DNA of 16,100 bases from Thioglobus_B sp964566765 (GTDB lineage: Bacteria; Pseudomonadota; Gammaproteobacteria; PS1; Pseudothioglobaceae): positions 1 to 16,100 of the forward strand of contig CAZMJI010000024.1 of assembly GCA_964566765.1 (NCBI GenBank), written 5' to 3'. Shown here in pieces: positions 1-7,275 of this stretch (position 1 is its first letter; each line of letters opens with the position of its first letter). A program made the translations under genes and the position numbers. The notes under the pieces are model-generated. The model was not told the origin of the DNA, ran no database searches, and saw nothing but the letters and a program-made list of their open reading frames with translations.

Positions 1-846
1 AAGATGGACGAAGTATTGGCCGAGATTCCACGTGTACGTAAAGATCTGGGCTACCTGCCACTGGTGACGCCAACCTCACAGATCGTGGGCACACAGTCAG
101 TACTAAACGTACTAACGGGTGAGCGTTACAAGACGGTAACCAAAGAGTCTGCCGGCGTATTGAAGGGTGAGTATGGTGCCACACCAGCACCAGTTGATGC
201 TGCCTTGCAAGCGCGCGTCTTAGAAGGCGAAGAGCCAATTACTTGCAGACCAGCCGACAACATTGCGCCAGAGATGGCTATTCTAGAACAAGAGTTCGAT
301 GAGATTGTATCTGAGAAGAACATTCGTGTTGCCGATAACAAGATTGATGATCTGATGACGTATGCGCTATTCCCACAAGTGGGTGTGTCGTTCCTAGAGA
401 ATCGTGATAATCCTGATTTCTTTGAGCCAGCACCAGTGGCACCAAGCAACGATCCGGTTGAAGAGCAGCAAGAAGGTGTTTACACCGTTTCCTTTAAGGG
501 CACGTCTTACACGGTTGAAGTGTCAGCGGGTGGCGACATTACTTCAATGCAGTCGGCCTCTGCAGCGACAGCAGCTGCAGCCGCACCAGCTGCGGCACCG
601 GCAGCAGCGCCAGCAGCCGCACCAACGGGTGAGGCAGAAGCAGTGGCTGCGCCATTATCAGGCAACATCTGGAAGGTGATGGTTTCTCCAAACCAACAAG
701 TGGCCTCTGGCGATGTCTTGGTGGTGCTTGAAGCCATGAAGATGGAAACTGAAATTAAAGCCGCTAAAGCCGGCATGGTTGCCAGTATCGACGTCAAAGA
801 AGGCGACAGCGTGTCAGTCGGTCAAACGCTACTAACCCTTGCTTAA
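1..846 (+). CDS. oadA: Oxaloacetate decarboxylase alpha subunit, C-terminal part (5' end outside window)
   Basis: This is the last ~281 residues of the biotin-dependent carboxyltransferase subunit, which moves the carboxyl group of oxaloacetate onto its own biotin for release by OadB. The reading frame is open from base 1, so the gene starts upstream and the catalytic TIM-barrel is not visible. What is seen: a conserved PYC/OADA domain (LVTPTSQIVGTQSVLNVL), an Ala/Pro-rich flexible linker at about bases 553-655, and a biotinyl domain with the motif EAMKMETE. The lysine at 739-741 is the biotin attachment site. The end of the protein matches a complete biotinyl domain, so the 3' end is intact. 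oadB follows after 17 bp. Pyruvate carboxylase subunit B shares these domains, but the adjacent oadB decides for the Na+-pump enzyme. Biotin for it could come from the pathway that includes bioF/bioH further along. Confidence 0.95.
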   Translation, partial: KMDEVLAEIPRVRKDLGYLPLVTPTSQIVGTQSVLNVLTGERYKTVTKESAGVLKGEYGATPAPVDAALQARVLEGEEPITCRPADNIAPEMAILEQEFDEIVSEKNIRVADNKIDDLMTYALFPQVGVSFLENRDNPDFFEPAPVAPSNDPVEEQQEGVYTVSFKGTSYTVEVSAGGDITSMQSASAATAAAAAPAAAPAAAPAAAPTGEAEAVAAPLSGNIWKVMVSPNQQVASGDVLVVLEAMKMETEIKAAKAGMVASIDVKEGDSVSVGQTLLTLA

Positions 847-863
847 TTAACTGAGTATTTAAG

Positions 864-1994
864 ATGGAACAGTTACATACATTGTGGATCAATACAGGTC
901 TATACCAAATGACTTGGGGCGAAGGCCTAATGATGGTGGTGGGTATTTTGCTGCTGTATTTAGCCATTGTTAAAAAATTCGAGCCACTACTACTATTGCC
1001 GATTGGCTTTGGTGCGCTACTGAGTAATATTCCAGGCGCCAACCTAGCCGTTGATGGCGGTGTCTTGCACGTGTTCTATGAAATTGGTATTGGTTCGGGC
1101 GTGTTCCCACTACTGATCTTTATGGGTGTGGGTGCGATGACTGACTTCGGTCCACTATTGGCCAATCCTAAAACCTTACTATTGGGTGCGGCAGCACAGT
1201 TTGGTATTTTTGCCACACTACTGGGTGCGATTGCACTAACCACGCTAGGTATTTTCGACTTCAGTCTGCAAGATGCGGCAGCGATTGGTATTATCGGTGG
1301 TGCCGATGGTCCAACCAGTATTTATGTGGCCTCTAAGCTGGCACCAGACTTGCTGGGTGCGATTGCTGTGGCGTCTTATTCTTACATGGCCTTAGTGCCA
1401 CTGATTCAGCCACCAATCATGCGCGCACTAACCAATGAGAAAGAGCGTCAAATTGAAATGGTGCAGTTAAGAGAGGTGTCACAAACTGAGAAGATTGTAT
1501 TCCCAATCCTACTATTGGTATTGGTCGCCATCCTATTGCCAGATGCAGCACCACTACTGGGTATGTTTGCCTTTGGTAACCTGATGAAAGAAGCTGGCGT
1601 GGTCGATCGTTTGAGTGATACGGCGCAAAATGCATTGATCAACATTGTAACCATTTTCCTAGGCTTGGCCGTGGGCTCAAAGCTGATGGCGGACAAGTTC
1701 TTGCAGCCAGAGACGCTGGGTATTCTACTATTGGGTATGGTGGCGTTTGCCATCGGTACTGCCAGTGGTGTGATCATGGCGAAGATCATGAACCTATTTG
1801 GCAAGACTAAGATTAACCCACTGATTGGTTCAGCGGGTGTATCAGCGGTGCCAATGGCAGCACGTGTGTCAAATAAGATTGGCCTAGAGGCGAATCCGCA
1901 CAACTTCTTGTTGATGCATGCCATGGGTCCAAACGTGGCGGGTGTGATCGGTTCAGCGATTGCTGCCGGTATTATGATTCAGTTCCTAAGCTAA
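864..1994 (+). CDS. oadB: Oxaloacetate decarboxylase beta subunit (Na+-translocating carboxybiotin decarboxylase)
   Basis: An integral inner-membrane protein of 376 residues that decarboxylates carboxybiotin on OadA and couples this to Na+ export. Long hydrophobic segments run throughout. The residues known to matter in Klebsiella OadB occur with exactly the same spacing: D148 in GGADGPT (equivalent to D203), Y174 in SYSYMALVP (Y229), then N318, G322, S327 and R334 in the stretch NPLIGSAGVSAVPMAAR (N373, G377, S382, R389). The protein is shorter than the ~433-residue Klebsiella form and close to the length of the methylmalonyl-CoA and glutaconyl-CoA decarboxylase beta subunits, so the substrate is inferred from the neighbouring OadA. 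The start ATG has only a weak ribosome site. Codon use is striking: CTA is the favourite leucine codon and CCA dominates for proline. panD starts 3 bp after its stop. Confidence 0.95.
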   Translation: MEQLHTLWINTGLYQMTWGEGLMMVVGILLLYLAIVKKFEPLLLLPIGFGALLSNIPGANLAVDGGVLHVFYEIGIGSGVFPLLIFMGVGAMTDFGPLLANPKTLLLGAAAQFGIFATLLGAIALTTLGIFDFSLQDAAAIGIIGGADGPTSIYVASKLAPDLLGAIAVASYSYMALVPLIQPPIMRALTNEKERQIEMVQLREVSQTEKIVFPILLLVLVAILLPDAAPLLGMFAFGNLMKEAGVVDRLSDTAQNALINIVTIFLGLAVGSKLMADKFLQPETLGILLLGMVAFAIGTASGVIMAKIMNLFGKTKINPLIGSAGVSAVPMAARVSNKIGLEANPHNFLLMHAMGPNVAGVIGSAIAAGIMIQFLS

Positions 1995-1997
1995 GTT

Positions 1998-2366
1998 ATG
2001 CAGCGTACTTTCTTAAAAGCCAAGCTTCATCGTGTGACCACCACTGCCTGTGAGGTAGATTATGAGGGTTCATGCGAGATTGATGGTGCGCTACTAGATG
2101 CTGCCGGTATCGGCACTTTTGAGCAGATTCAAATCTACAACATTAATAATGGCAATCGCTTTACCACCTACGCCATTCGCGGCAAGGACAACTCAGGTGT
2201 GATTTCCGTGAATGGTGCGGCAGCGCACAAAGCCAATGTGGGCGATCTGTTGATTATTGCCTCGTATGCGCAATATGACGAAAACGAGCTGGCAGACTAC
2301 GCACCTAAGTTGTGCTACGTGGATGAGAACAACACCCTGGTGAGAACCGGTTCAAAAATTATCTAA
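1998..2366 (+). CDS. panD: Aspartate 1-decarboxylase proenzyme
   Basis: Converts L-aspartate to beta-alanine for pantothenate and CoA synthesis. The 122-residue length is close to that of E. coli PanD. The self-cleavage site is intact: Y22-E23-G24-S25, where Ser25 becomes the pyruvoyl cofactor. K9 and H11 near the N-terminus, and R54, T57 and Y58 in the segment NNGNRFTTY, match known active-site and processing residues. The start is 3 bp after the oadB stop, so it is probably translated from the oadAB message. The other pantothenate genes (panB, panC) are not in this window. The TAA stop overlaps the oppositely oriented lolD stop in a shared CTAA at 2363-2366. Maturation in enterobacteria needs PanM/PanZ, which is not visible here. 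Confidence 0.97.
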   Translation: MQRTFLKAKLHRVTTTACEVDYEGSCEIDGALLDAAGIGTFEQIQIYNINNGNRFTTYAIRGKDNSGVISVNGAAAHKANVGDLLIIASYAQYDENELADYAPKLCYVDENNTLVRTGSKII

Positions 2367-2871
2367 GCGGGCTTCAGTCGCCCATCTTCCATCACTAAGA
2401 TACGATCCATTTGTTCGGCAATTTGTCGGTCGTGAGTGACGATGACCAGTGCTTTTCCCAGTGATTGATTCAGCGATANNNNNNNNNNNNNNNNNNNNNN
2501 NNNNNNNNNNNNNNNNNNNNNNNNNNNNNNNNNNNNNNNNNNNNNNNNNNNNNNNNNNNNNNNNNNNNNNNNNNNNNNAGCAGATGGTGGAATTGATAGA
2601 CAAATCCCAGATGCTTGCCTCGGTGCTGGGTGCGCGCTTCTTCGTTTAGCGTGTTGATATCCACACCGCTAATCATCACCTGGCCCGAGCTTGGCTGATC
2701 GATGCCTGCCAATAGGTTTAGTAGGGTGGATTTGCCACAGCCCGATCGGCCTAAAATGGCCACCGATTCCCCGGCGCTGACTACCAGGTCTAGCTGATCC
2801 AGCACCTGAGTCTGTGACTCACCGTCGTGATAAGCGCGACTCAGCGCTTGACAATCAATTACCTTATTCAT
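2363..2871 (-). CDS. lolD: Lipoprotein-releasing ABC transporter ATPase LolD, interrupted by an assembly gap
   Basis: The cytoplasmic ATPase that powers extraction of outer-membrane lipoproteins from the inner membrane. The N-terminal 98 residues are read from 2871 down to the gap: Walker A GRSGCGKST at residues 41-49 and the Q-loop region GFVYQFHHL, a LolD hallmark. Beyond the N run, 37 C-terminal residues are read, including the switch histidine in VIVTHD and the ending MEDGRLKPA, stop at 2363-2365. The signature LSGG motif and Walker B lie in the unsequenced part. The two sides are in different frames as written because the 100 N are a placeholder. By comparison with E. coli LolD about 90 residues (~270 bp) are missing. 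The start overlaps the end of the permease gene by 8 bp. I see no sign that this is a true pseudogene. Confidence 0.9.
2479..2578. other. Assembly gap (100 N)
   Basis: Exactly 100 undetermined bases inside lolD. The reading frames of the flanking lolD halves do not agree across 100 bases, and the family length calls for about 270 bases. The run is therefore best read as a standard placeholder for a gap of unknown size. Confidence 0.99.
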
Positions 2872-4099
2872 GATTAAGCACCTTAGCAATAGACACCTTG
2901 CCAGCGCGTTTGGCAGGGTAGATGGCGGCCAGTAGCACCAAGACAAAAGCCCCTAGGGCCACACCCAACACATCAGAGACTTGGATCTGTGACGGGAAAC
3001 GATTGATGTAGAACACATCCTGCGGGAAGAATTCAAACCCAAATAGGCCTTCAATACCAGCAATGATGGCTTCAATATTCAGTGATAATAGGATGCCAAG
3101 TACCACACCCAGGACAATACCAATCAAGCCAATACTCAGCGCTTGGTAGAAAAACACACGGACGATGCGTTTGGGTGTCATACCCAGAGTTCTTAAAATG
3201 GCGATTTCAGCGCGTTTATCGGTCACCACCATGATCATCATCGACACAATGTTAAACGCCGCGACAGCGATAATCAGTGAAAGGATTACCCCAATCATTT
3301 GCTTCTCTAGATTAAGTGCCTGGATAAAGTTGGCTTTTTGCTGCATCCAGTCCACCCCATAGTAGCGCTTGGGGTCTAGGCGACTAACTGCCTCGCTGAT
3401 AATGCGCTTGGCGGCAAAAATATCCTCAGTCTTGATGCGAATGCCCGAGACCAGATTGGGCATTTGGTAGAGCTTTTGTGCCTGGGTTAGAGTGATAAAG
3501 GCCAGCGAGTTGTTGTATTCATTCATGCCGGCATCGAAGATACCACCCACACTCAAGCGTTTAAAACGTGGCTGAACGCCCAAGATGCTGGTGTGGGTCT
3601 TCGGCGTTAGTAGCAAGATTTTATCGCCAATATCCAACCCCAATTGTTGCGCCAGGCCTTGGCCGATTAACACCTGGGCATCGGTGATTTGGCTGGATCC
3701 TCGAGTGATGTTGTCTAGCAGGCTAGAGGTTTGATGTTCGCTGGCAATATCCACACCGCGCACGCCAATGCCTTGAGAGGCGCCATTGGCGCTGATCAGC
3801 GCGTATTCATCAATATACGGCGAGGTGGCCACAATGCCAGGCTGCGCCAGAATGCGCTGATTCAGCTCTGCATAGTTAGCAATTTGATTGTCGTATTCAC
3901 TGATATAACCGTGTGAGATGGCACTGAGGATGCGTCCCTTGAGCTCTTGATGAAAGCCATTCATCACCGAGAGCACCGTGATCAGCGCCATCACGCCGAG
4001 CGCCAAACCCAGGGTTGAAGCACTGGAGATAAAAGACAGAAAGCCTTTTTGTCGCTTGGCGCGCAGATAGTGGCTAGAAATTTTAAATTCGATACTCAT
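2864..4099 (-). CDS. Lipoprotein-releasing ABC transporter permease, LolC/LolE family (LolF-like)
   Basis: The inner-membrane permease that takes mature lipoproteins from the membrane and passes them to the periplasmic chaperone LolA. It has 411 residues with the standard layout: TM1 at about 25-47 (STLGLALGVMALITVLSVMN), a large periplasmic domain at about 48-265, then an FtsX-type domain with TM segments near 268-290, 315-345 and 375-397, ending in AAIYPAKRAGKVSIAKVL. The first helix resembles LolC (LGVMALITVLSVMNGF), while the following KGRILSAISHGYI resembles LolE. No second permease gene lies beside it: lolD follows directly and psiE is divergent. This suggests the single-permease LolDF arrangement, which is inference, since a paralogue could lie elsewhere in the genome. 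The start ATG is 57 bp from the divergent psiE-like gene. Confidence 0.92.
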   Translation of the reverse strand: MSIEFKISSHYLRAKRQKGFLSFISSASTLGLALGVMALITVLSVMNGFHQELKGRILSAISHGYISEYDNQIANYAELNQRILAQPGIVATSPYIDEYALISANGASQGIGVRGVDIASEHQTSSLLDNITRGSSQITDAQVLIGQGLAQQLGLDIGDKILLLTPKTHTSILGVQPRFKRLSVGGIFDAGMNEYNNSLAFITLTQAQKLYQMPNLVSGIRIKTEDIFAAKRIISEAVSRLDPKRYYGVDWMQQKANFIQALNLEKQMIGVILSLIIAVAAFNIVSMMIMVVTDKRAEIAILRTLGMTPKRIVRVFFYQALSIGLIGIVLGVVLGILLSLNIEAIIAGIEGLFGFEFFPQDVFYINRFPSQIQVSDVLGVALGAFVLVLLAAIYPAKRAGKVSIAKVLNHE

Positions 4100-4111
4100 T
4101 GAGCCGATATT

Positions 4112-4140
4112 TTGTCATAATTAGCATCAGATAGTAACAA
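4112..4140 (+). promoter_or_regulatory. Candidate sigma-70 promoter for the psiE-lpxK-kdsB-folD run
   Basis: TTGTCA at 4112-4117 and TAACAA at 4135-4140 are separated by 17 bp, in the 57-bp space between the divergent lolC/E-type gene and the psiE-like gene. The predicted start of transcription falls near 4147, leaving a very short leader that includes the GGGGGAG ribosome site at 4147-4153. The -35 is good and the -10 is mediocre. It is the only promoter-like spot upstream of eight tightly packed genes. Confidence 0.4.
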
Positions 4141-4156
4141 ATATACGGGGGAGTGC

Positions 4157-4588
4157 GTGTCTGAACAAGGGTTTAAAGGTCGGATTGACCAACTGGGTGA
4201 TTTTTTAATTGAAGCTTTTCATGTGATTGGCTTGTTTGTGATTGGTGCCACCATTGTTTGGTCGGCAATTAGTGAGTACATGCTAATCATGCAGCAGGAT
4301 GCGGGCTTTGCCTCGTTAAAAGACATCTTGCTACTGTTTATCTATTTAGAGTTGGGCGCGATGACCGGTATCTACTTTAAGACCCATCGCCTGCCAGTGA
4401 TCTTTTTGATCTTTATCGCCATCACTGCGATTACACGCTTTATGGTGATTGATATGAAAGAGCTGATCTCGCACAACGAATTCACCCTGTTAATCATGGT
4501 GGGTGCGATTCTGATTCTGGCCTTCTCTGCTGGCATTTTGCGACTGACCGAGTCGAAGTTTGACAACCCTAGCGAGTCTTTAAAATAG
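4157..4588 (+). CDS. PsiE-family inner-membrane protein
   Basis: A 143-residue protein with four hydrophobic segments (about residues 18-37, 55-75, 80-97 and 109-127). The segment YFKTHRLPVIFLIFIAITA followed by ITR and a conserved acidic patch is typical of the phosphate-starvation-inducible PsiE family, whose biochemical function is unknown. The start is a GTG at 4157, chosen because GGGGGAG lies just before it at 4147-4153 and no better in-frame start exists. It is the first gene of a long co-directional run, and lpxK starts 3 bp after its stop. No Pho-box-like repeat was recognised upstream, so phosphate control cannot be claimed here. Confidence 0.8.
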   Translation: MSEQGFKGRIDQLGDFLIEAFHVIGLFVIGATIVWSAISEYMLIMQQDAGFASLKDILLLFIYLELGAMTGIYFKTHRLPVIFLIFIAITAITRFMVIDMKELISHNEFTLLIMVGAILILAFSAGILRLTESKFDNPSESLK

Positions 4589-4591
4589 TCG

Positions 4592-5542
4592 ATGATAAAC
4601 CTGGATCGTAAAGGCTTACTAAACTATTTGCTGCTACCGATCTCGGGTATTTTTTACCTGCTCTCGCAACTCAGACGGCTGGCTTATCGCCTGGGACTAA
4701 AGTCTGTCTACCAGGCTGACGTGCCGGTGATTGTGGTAGGTAATATTACCGCGGGCGGCACTGGAAAAACCCCGGTGGTGATCGCCTTGTGTCAGCATTT
4801 TGCCAAGCAAGGTAAGCGTGTTGGTGTGGTCTCTAGAGGTTATGGTGGATCGCATCAAACAGGTAGTCTGAAGGTTGATGAGGGTAGCGATCCAACGCTT
4901 TGTGGTGATGAGCCGCTACTGATTGCCCTGAGTACTGATGCGGTGGTGATGATTAACAAGGACCGTGCACAGGCCATTGAAGACTTATTAGCGCAGACGT
5001 CGGTGGATTTGATCATCAGTGATGATGGCCTGCAGCACTACGCCATGGGTAGAGATATTGAGATTGCAGTAGTTGACGGCGCGCGTCGATTGGGTAACGG
5101 CTTGTTATTGCCAGCTGGCCCTTTGCGTGAGACCTCATCAAGACTTAAAAGCGTGGATTTTGTGCTCAATAATGGTTCGCTGGCGCCAGCAGAGATTGGC
5201 TTTGAATTAAAGCCGGTGAGCTTTGTACACCTGAGTAGTGGTGAGCATAAGCCGTTGGATACGTTTTATACCGAATATTGTCACGCCATTGCTGGCATTG
5301 GCAACCCGTCACGATTTTTTCAAACTCTGAAAGATCTGTATATCTCTGTTGATGAGCGGCCTTTCGCCGATCATCATCAATATCAGGCGCAAGATTTAGA
5401 CTTTGGCGATGAGCAAGCTATTCTCATGACTACCAAAGATTGGGTAAAATGTAGAGCGTTCGCTAATGAGAAGATGTATTACCTGGAAATTGCCTTCGAG
5501 ATTAGCCCAGATTTCTACCAGCAATTAGATGACAAATTATGA
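4592..5542 (+). CDS. lpxK: Tetraacyldisaccharide 4'-kinase
   Basis: Phosphorylates the 4' position of the lipid A precursor disaccharide at the cytoplasmic face of the inner membrane. It has 316 residues, normal for the family. An N-terminal hydrophobic helix (residues 11-26) anchors it. The atypical Walker A GNITAGGTGKT (50-60) is diagnostic, followed by VVSRGYGG and the conserved segment ISDDGLQHYAMGRDIEIAVVD. It overlaps ycaR by 4 bp (ATGA at 5539-5542), so translation is probably coupled. The order lpxK-ycaR-kdsB is conserved in gammaproteobacteria and supports the call. msbA, often just upstream in relatives, is absent and replaced here by the psiE-like gene. Confidence 0.96.
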   Translation: MINLDRKGLLNYLLLPISGIFYLLSQLRRLAYRLGLKSVYQADVPVIVVGNITAGGTGKTPVVIALCQHFAKQGKRVGVVSRGYGGSHQTGSLKVDEGSDPTLCGDEPLLIALSTDAVVMINKDRAQAIEDLLAQTSVDLIISDDGLQHYAMGRDIEIAVVDGARRLGNGLLLPAGPLRETSSRLKSVDFVLNNGSLAPAEIGFELKPVSFVHLSSGEHKPLDTFYTEYCHAIAGIGNPSRFFQTLKDLYISVDERPFADHHQYQAQDLDFGDEQAILMTTKDWVKCRAFANEKMYYLEIAFEISPDFYQQLDDKL

Positions 5543-5706
5543 TCGATGAGTCTTTACTAAAACTATTAGTTTGCCCAAAAAGTAAGCAGCCACTAGAGCA
5601 AGTTGGCAACGAGTTAATTTGCAAGGCCAGTGGTTTGGCTTATCCGATTGAAGATGGTATTCCCGTCTTACTGGAAGAAGAAGCCCGCAAAATTGACGAC
5701 CAATAA
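5539..5706 (+). CDS. ycaR: Trm112/YcaR-family small protein
   Basis: A 55-residue protein encoded between lpxK and kdsB. It starts at the ATG overlapping the lpxK stop (ATGA) and its TAA shares one base with the kdsB ATG (TAATG at 5704-5708). The N-terminal LLKLLVCPKSKQPL and the C-terminal AYPIEDGIPVLLEEEAR are characteristic of the UPF0434/Trm112 family. Eukaryotic relatives are activators of methyltransferases, but the bacterial role is unsettled. The zinc-knuckle form CPxC is reduced here to CPKS, leaving cysteines at 12 and 28; this variation is common in bacterial members, so it is not taken as damage. Position and perfect coupling to both neighbours make it a real gene. Confidence 0.92.
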   Translation: MIDESLLKLLVCPKSKQPLEQVGNELICKASGLAYPIEDGIPVLLEEEARKIDDQ

Positions 5707-6440
5707 TGCAGTTTAGTGTCATTATTCCGGCCCGCTACGCTTCTAGCAGACTGCCCGGTAAGCTACTAAAACCCATTCACGGCAAGCCCTTAATCGAACA
5801 CACCTATCGCAATGCCTTGGACAGCGGCGCACAGCGGGTGATTATTGCCACTGACGATGAGAAAATTGCCCAAGTAGCCGAATCTTTTGGCGCCCAGGTA
5901 TGCATGACCGATGCTGCACATGAGTCTGGCACCTCAAGAATCGCTCAGGTGGTGGAAGACCTGTCTATCGACCCCAAGCATATTGTGGTAAATGTGCAAG
6001 GCGATGAGCCGATGATCGATCCTCAAGTGATTACCCAAGTGGCCCACAACTTAGACGCTTGCGAGATGCCAATGGCCACGCTATGCGAGGCGGTGGTTGA
6101 TCAGGCGCAGTATTTAGATCCAAACTGCGTTAAGGTGGTGTTTGATGCAAACGGTCGTGCGCTGTATTTCTCGCGTGCCCCGATTCCTTTTTTTAGGGAG
6201 TCAGAAGACTTGGATTTAAGTCTGTGCTTTAAGCACATTGGCATTTATGCCTATCGAGCCGGTTTTCTGGCGCAGTATTTAACCCTAGATAGCTCACGCT
6301 ACGAACAGGTAGAAAAATTAGAGCAGCTGAGTGTCCTACACGCAGGCTTTGACATTCACGTGGCCGAGGCTTGCGCGAAGACCGGCTATGGTGTGGACAC
6401 ACAAGCAGATTTGGATAAAGTAATTGAGGCACTCAAATAA
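5706..6440 (+). CDS. kdsB: 3-deoxy-manno-octulosonate cytidylyltransferase (CMP-Kdo synthetase)
   Basis: Activates Kdo with CTP in the cytoplasm for transfer onto lipid A. It has 244 residues, the family length. The N-terminal nucleotide-binding signature IPARYASSRLPGK is at residues 7-19, the metal-binding motif VQGDEPMI lies near residue 98, and HIGIYAYRAGF follows. Two spots that are usually charged differ: SGT[D/E]R reads SGTSR and LEQLR reads LEQLS. Both lie in conserved segments, so sugar specificity could be somewhat altered. Otherwise the protein is complete. It is coupled to ycaR by a one-base overlap and followed by folD after 1 bp. A related enzyme acting on 8-amino-Kdo exists in Shewanella, but its partner genes kdnA/kdnB are not here. 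Confidence 0.95.
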   Translation: MQFSVIIPARYASSRLPGKLLKPIHGKPLIEHTYRNALDSGAQRVIIATDDEKIAQVAESFGAQVCMTDAAHESGTSRIAQVVEDLSIDPKHIVVNVQGDEPMIDPQVITQVAHNLDACEMPMATLCEAVVDQAQYLDPNCVKVVFDANGRALYFSRAPIPFFRESEDLDLSLCFKHIGIYAYRAGFLAQYLTLDSSRYEQVEKLEQLSVLHAGFDIHVAEACAKTGYGVDTQADLDKVIEALK

Positions 6441-6441
6441 G

Positions 6442-7275
6442 ATGAGCATTATTGACGGCAAGCAAATTGCGCAAGATTTAAGACAACGCATCAAGACCAG
6501 AGTAGATGGCTTGGATAGGGCGCCAGGTTTGGCGGTGATTTTGGTGGGCGATGATCCTGCTTCAGCGGTGTATGTACGCAACAAAGAGAATGCTTGTCAG
6601 GAAGTGGGTTTTTACTCAGAGAAAATCACCAAATCGGCTGATATTACCCAAGAGGAGCTACTGTCTGAGATTGACAGACTGAATCAAGATGAACGCATTG
6701 ATGGAATTTTGGTGCAATTACCATTGCCTGGGCACCTGGACGCCAACCGAGTGATTGAAACCATCTCACCAGAGAAAGATGTGGATGGCTTTCACAGTGA
6801 AAACATCGGCAAATTGATGCAAAACAAAGCTTATCTGCGTCCTTGTACGCCTAAGGGAGTGATGACCATGCTTGAGGTCACCGGTATTGACCTGGTGGGC
6901 AAAGACGCGGTGGTGATTGGCGCTTCTAATATTGTTGGTAGACCGATGGCCATGGAGCTGTTAAATGCGCGAGCCACGGTGACCATCTGCCATAGTAAAA
7001 CTCAAGACCTACCCGCCAAGCTCAAACAGGCTGATATTGTGGTGGCTGCCGTCGGTGTACCACAGATGGTTAAAGGCGATTGGCTGAAGCCAGGAGCCAT
7101 TGTTATTGATGTGGGTATTAACCGCTTAGATAGTGGAAAATTGGCCGGCGATGTGGATTTTGACTCGGCTGTAGAAACAGCCAGTTGGATTACCCCGGTG
7201 CCTGGTGGTGTGGGCCCAATGACCATTGCCACTTTATTAGAAAATACATTAACTGCTTACGAAAACAGATCATGA
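6442..7275 (+). CDS. folD: Bifunctional methylenetetrahydrofolate dehydrogenase / methenyltetrahydrofolate cyclohydrolase
   Basis: Interconverts 5,10-methylene-, methenyl- and 10-formyl-tetrahydrofolate with NADP, supplying one-carbon units for purines and formyl-Met. It has 277 residues from the ATG at 6442. An in-frame ATG 18 bp upstream lies inside kdsB and would add six residues not found in the family. Motifs: SAVYVRNK with the catalytic lysine K48, GILVQLPLPGHLD, EKDVDGFH, RPCTPKGVM, the nucleotide-binding GASNIVGRPMAMELL, and the signature PVPGGVGPMT near the end. The next gene starts within its stop codon (ATGA at 7272-7275). Confidence 0.97.
   Translation: MSIIDGKQIAQDLRQRIKTRVDGLDRAPGLAVILVGDDPASAVYVRNKENACQEVGFYSEKITKSADITQEELLSEIDRLNQDERIDGILVQLPLPGHLDANRVIETISPEKDVDGFHSENIGKLMQNKAYLRPCTPKGVMTMLEVTGIDLVGKDAVVIGASNIVGRPMAMELLNARATVTICHSKTQDLPAKLKQADIVVAAVGVPQMVKGDWLKPGAIVIDVGINRLDSGKLAGDVDFDSAVETASWITPVPGGVGPMTIATLLENTLTAYENRS

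Noticed and set aside
553..655. Tandem repeat-like Ala/Pro codons in oadA
   Set aside because: This is the normal flexible linker before the biotinyl domain, not a DNA repeat with separate meaning.
507..797. Open frames on both strands across the Ala/Pro linker of oadA
   Set aside because: They are a byproduct of the GC-rich repetitive linker codons. The oadA frame explains the region.
6424..6441. Upstream in-frame ATG for folD
   Set aside because: It lies within the kdsB end, and MSIIDGKQIA at 6442 is the typical FolD start.
7185..7271. In-frame ATG extending the glutaredoxin-like protein by 29 residues
   Set aside because: It lies inside folD in another frame, and the ATG overlapping the folD stop gives the usual coupled arrangement.
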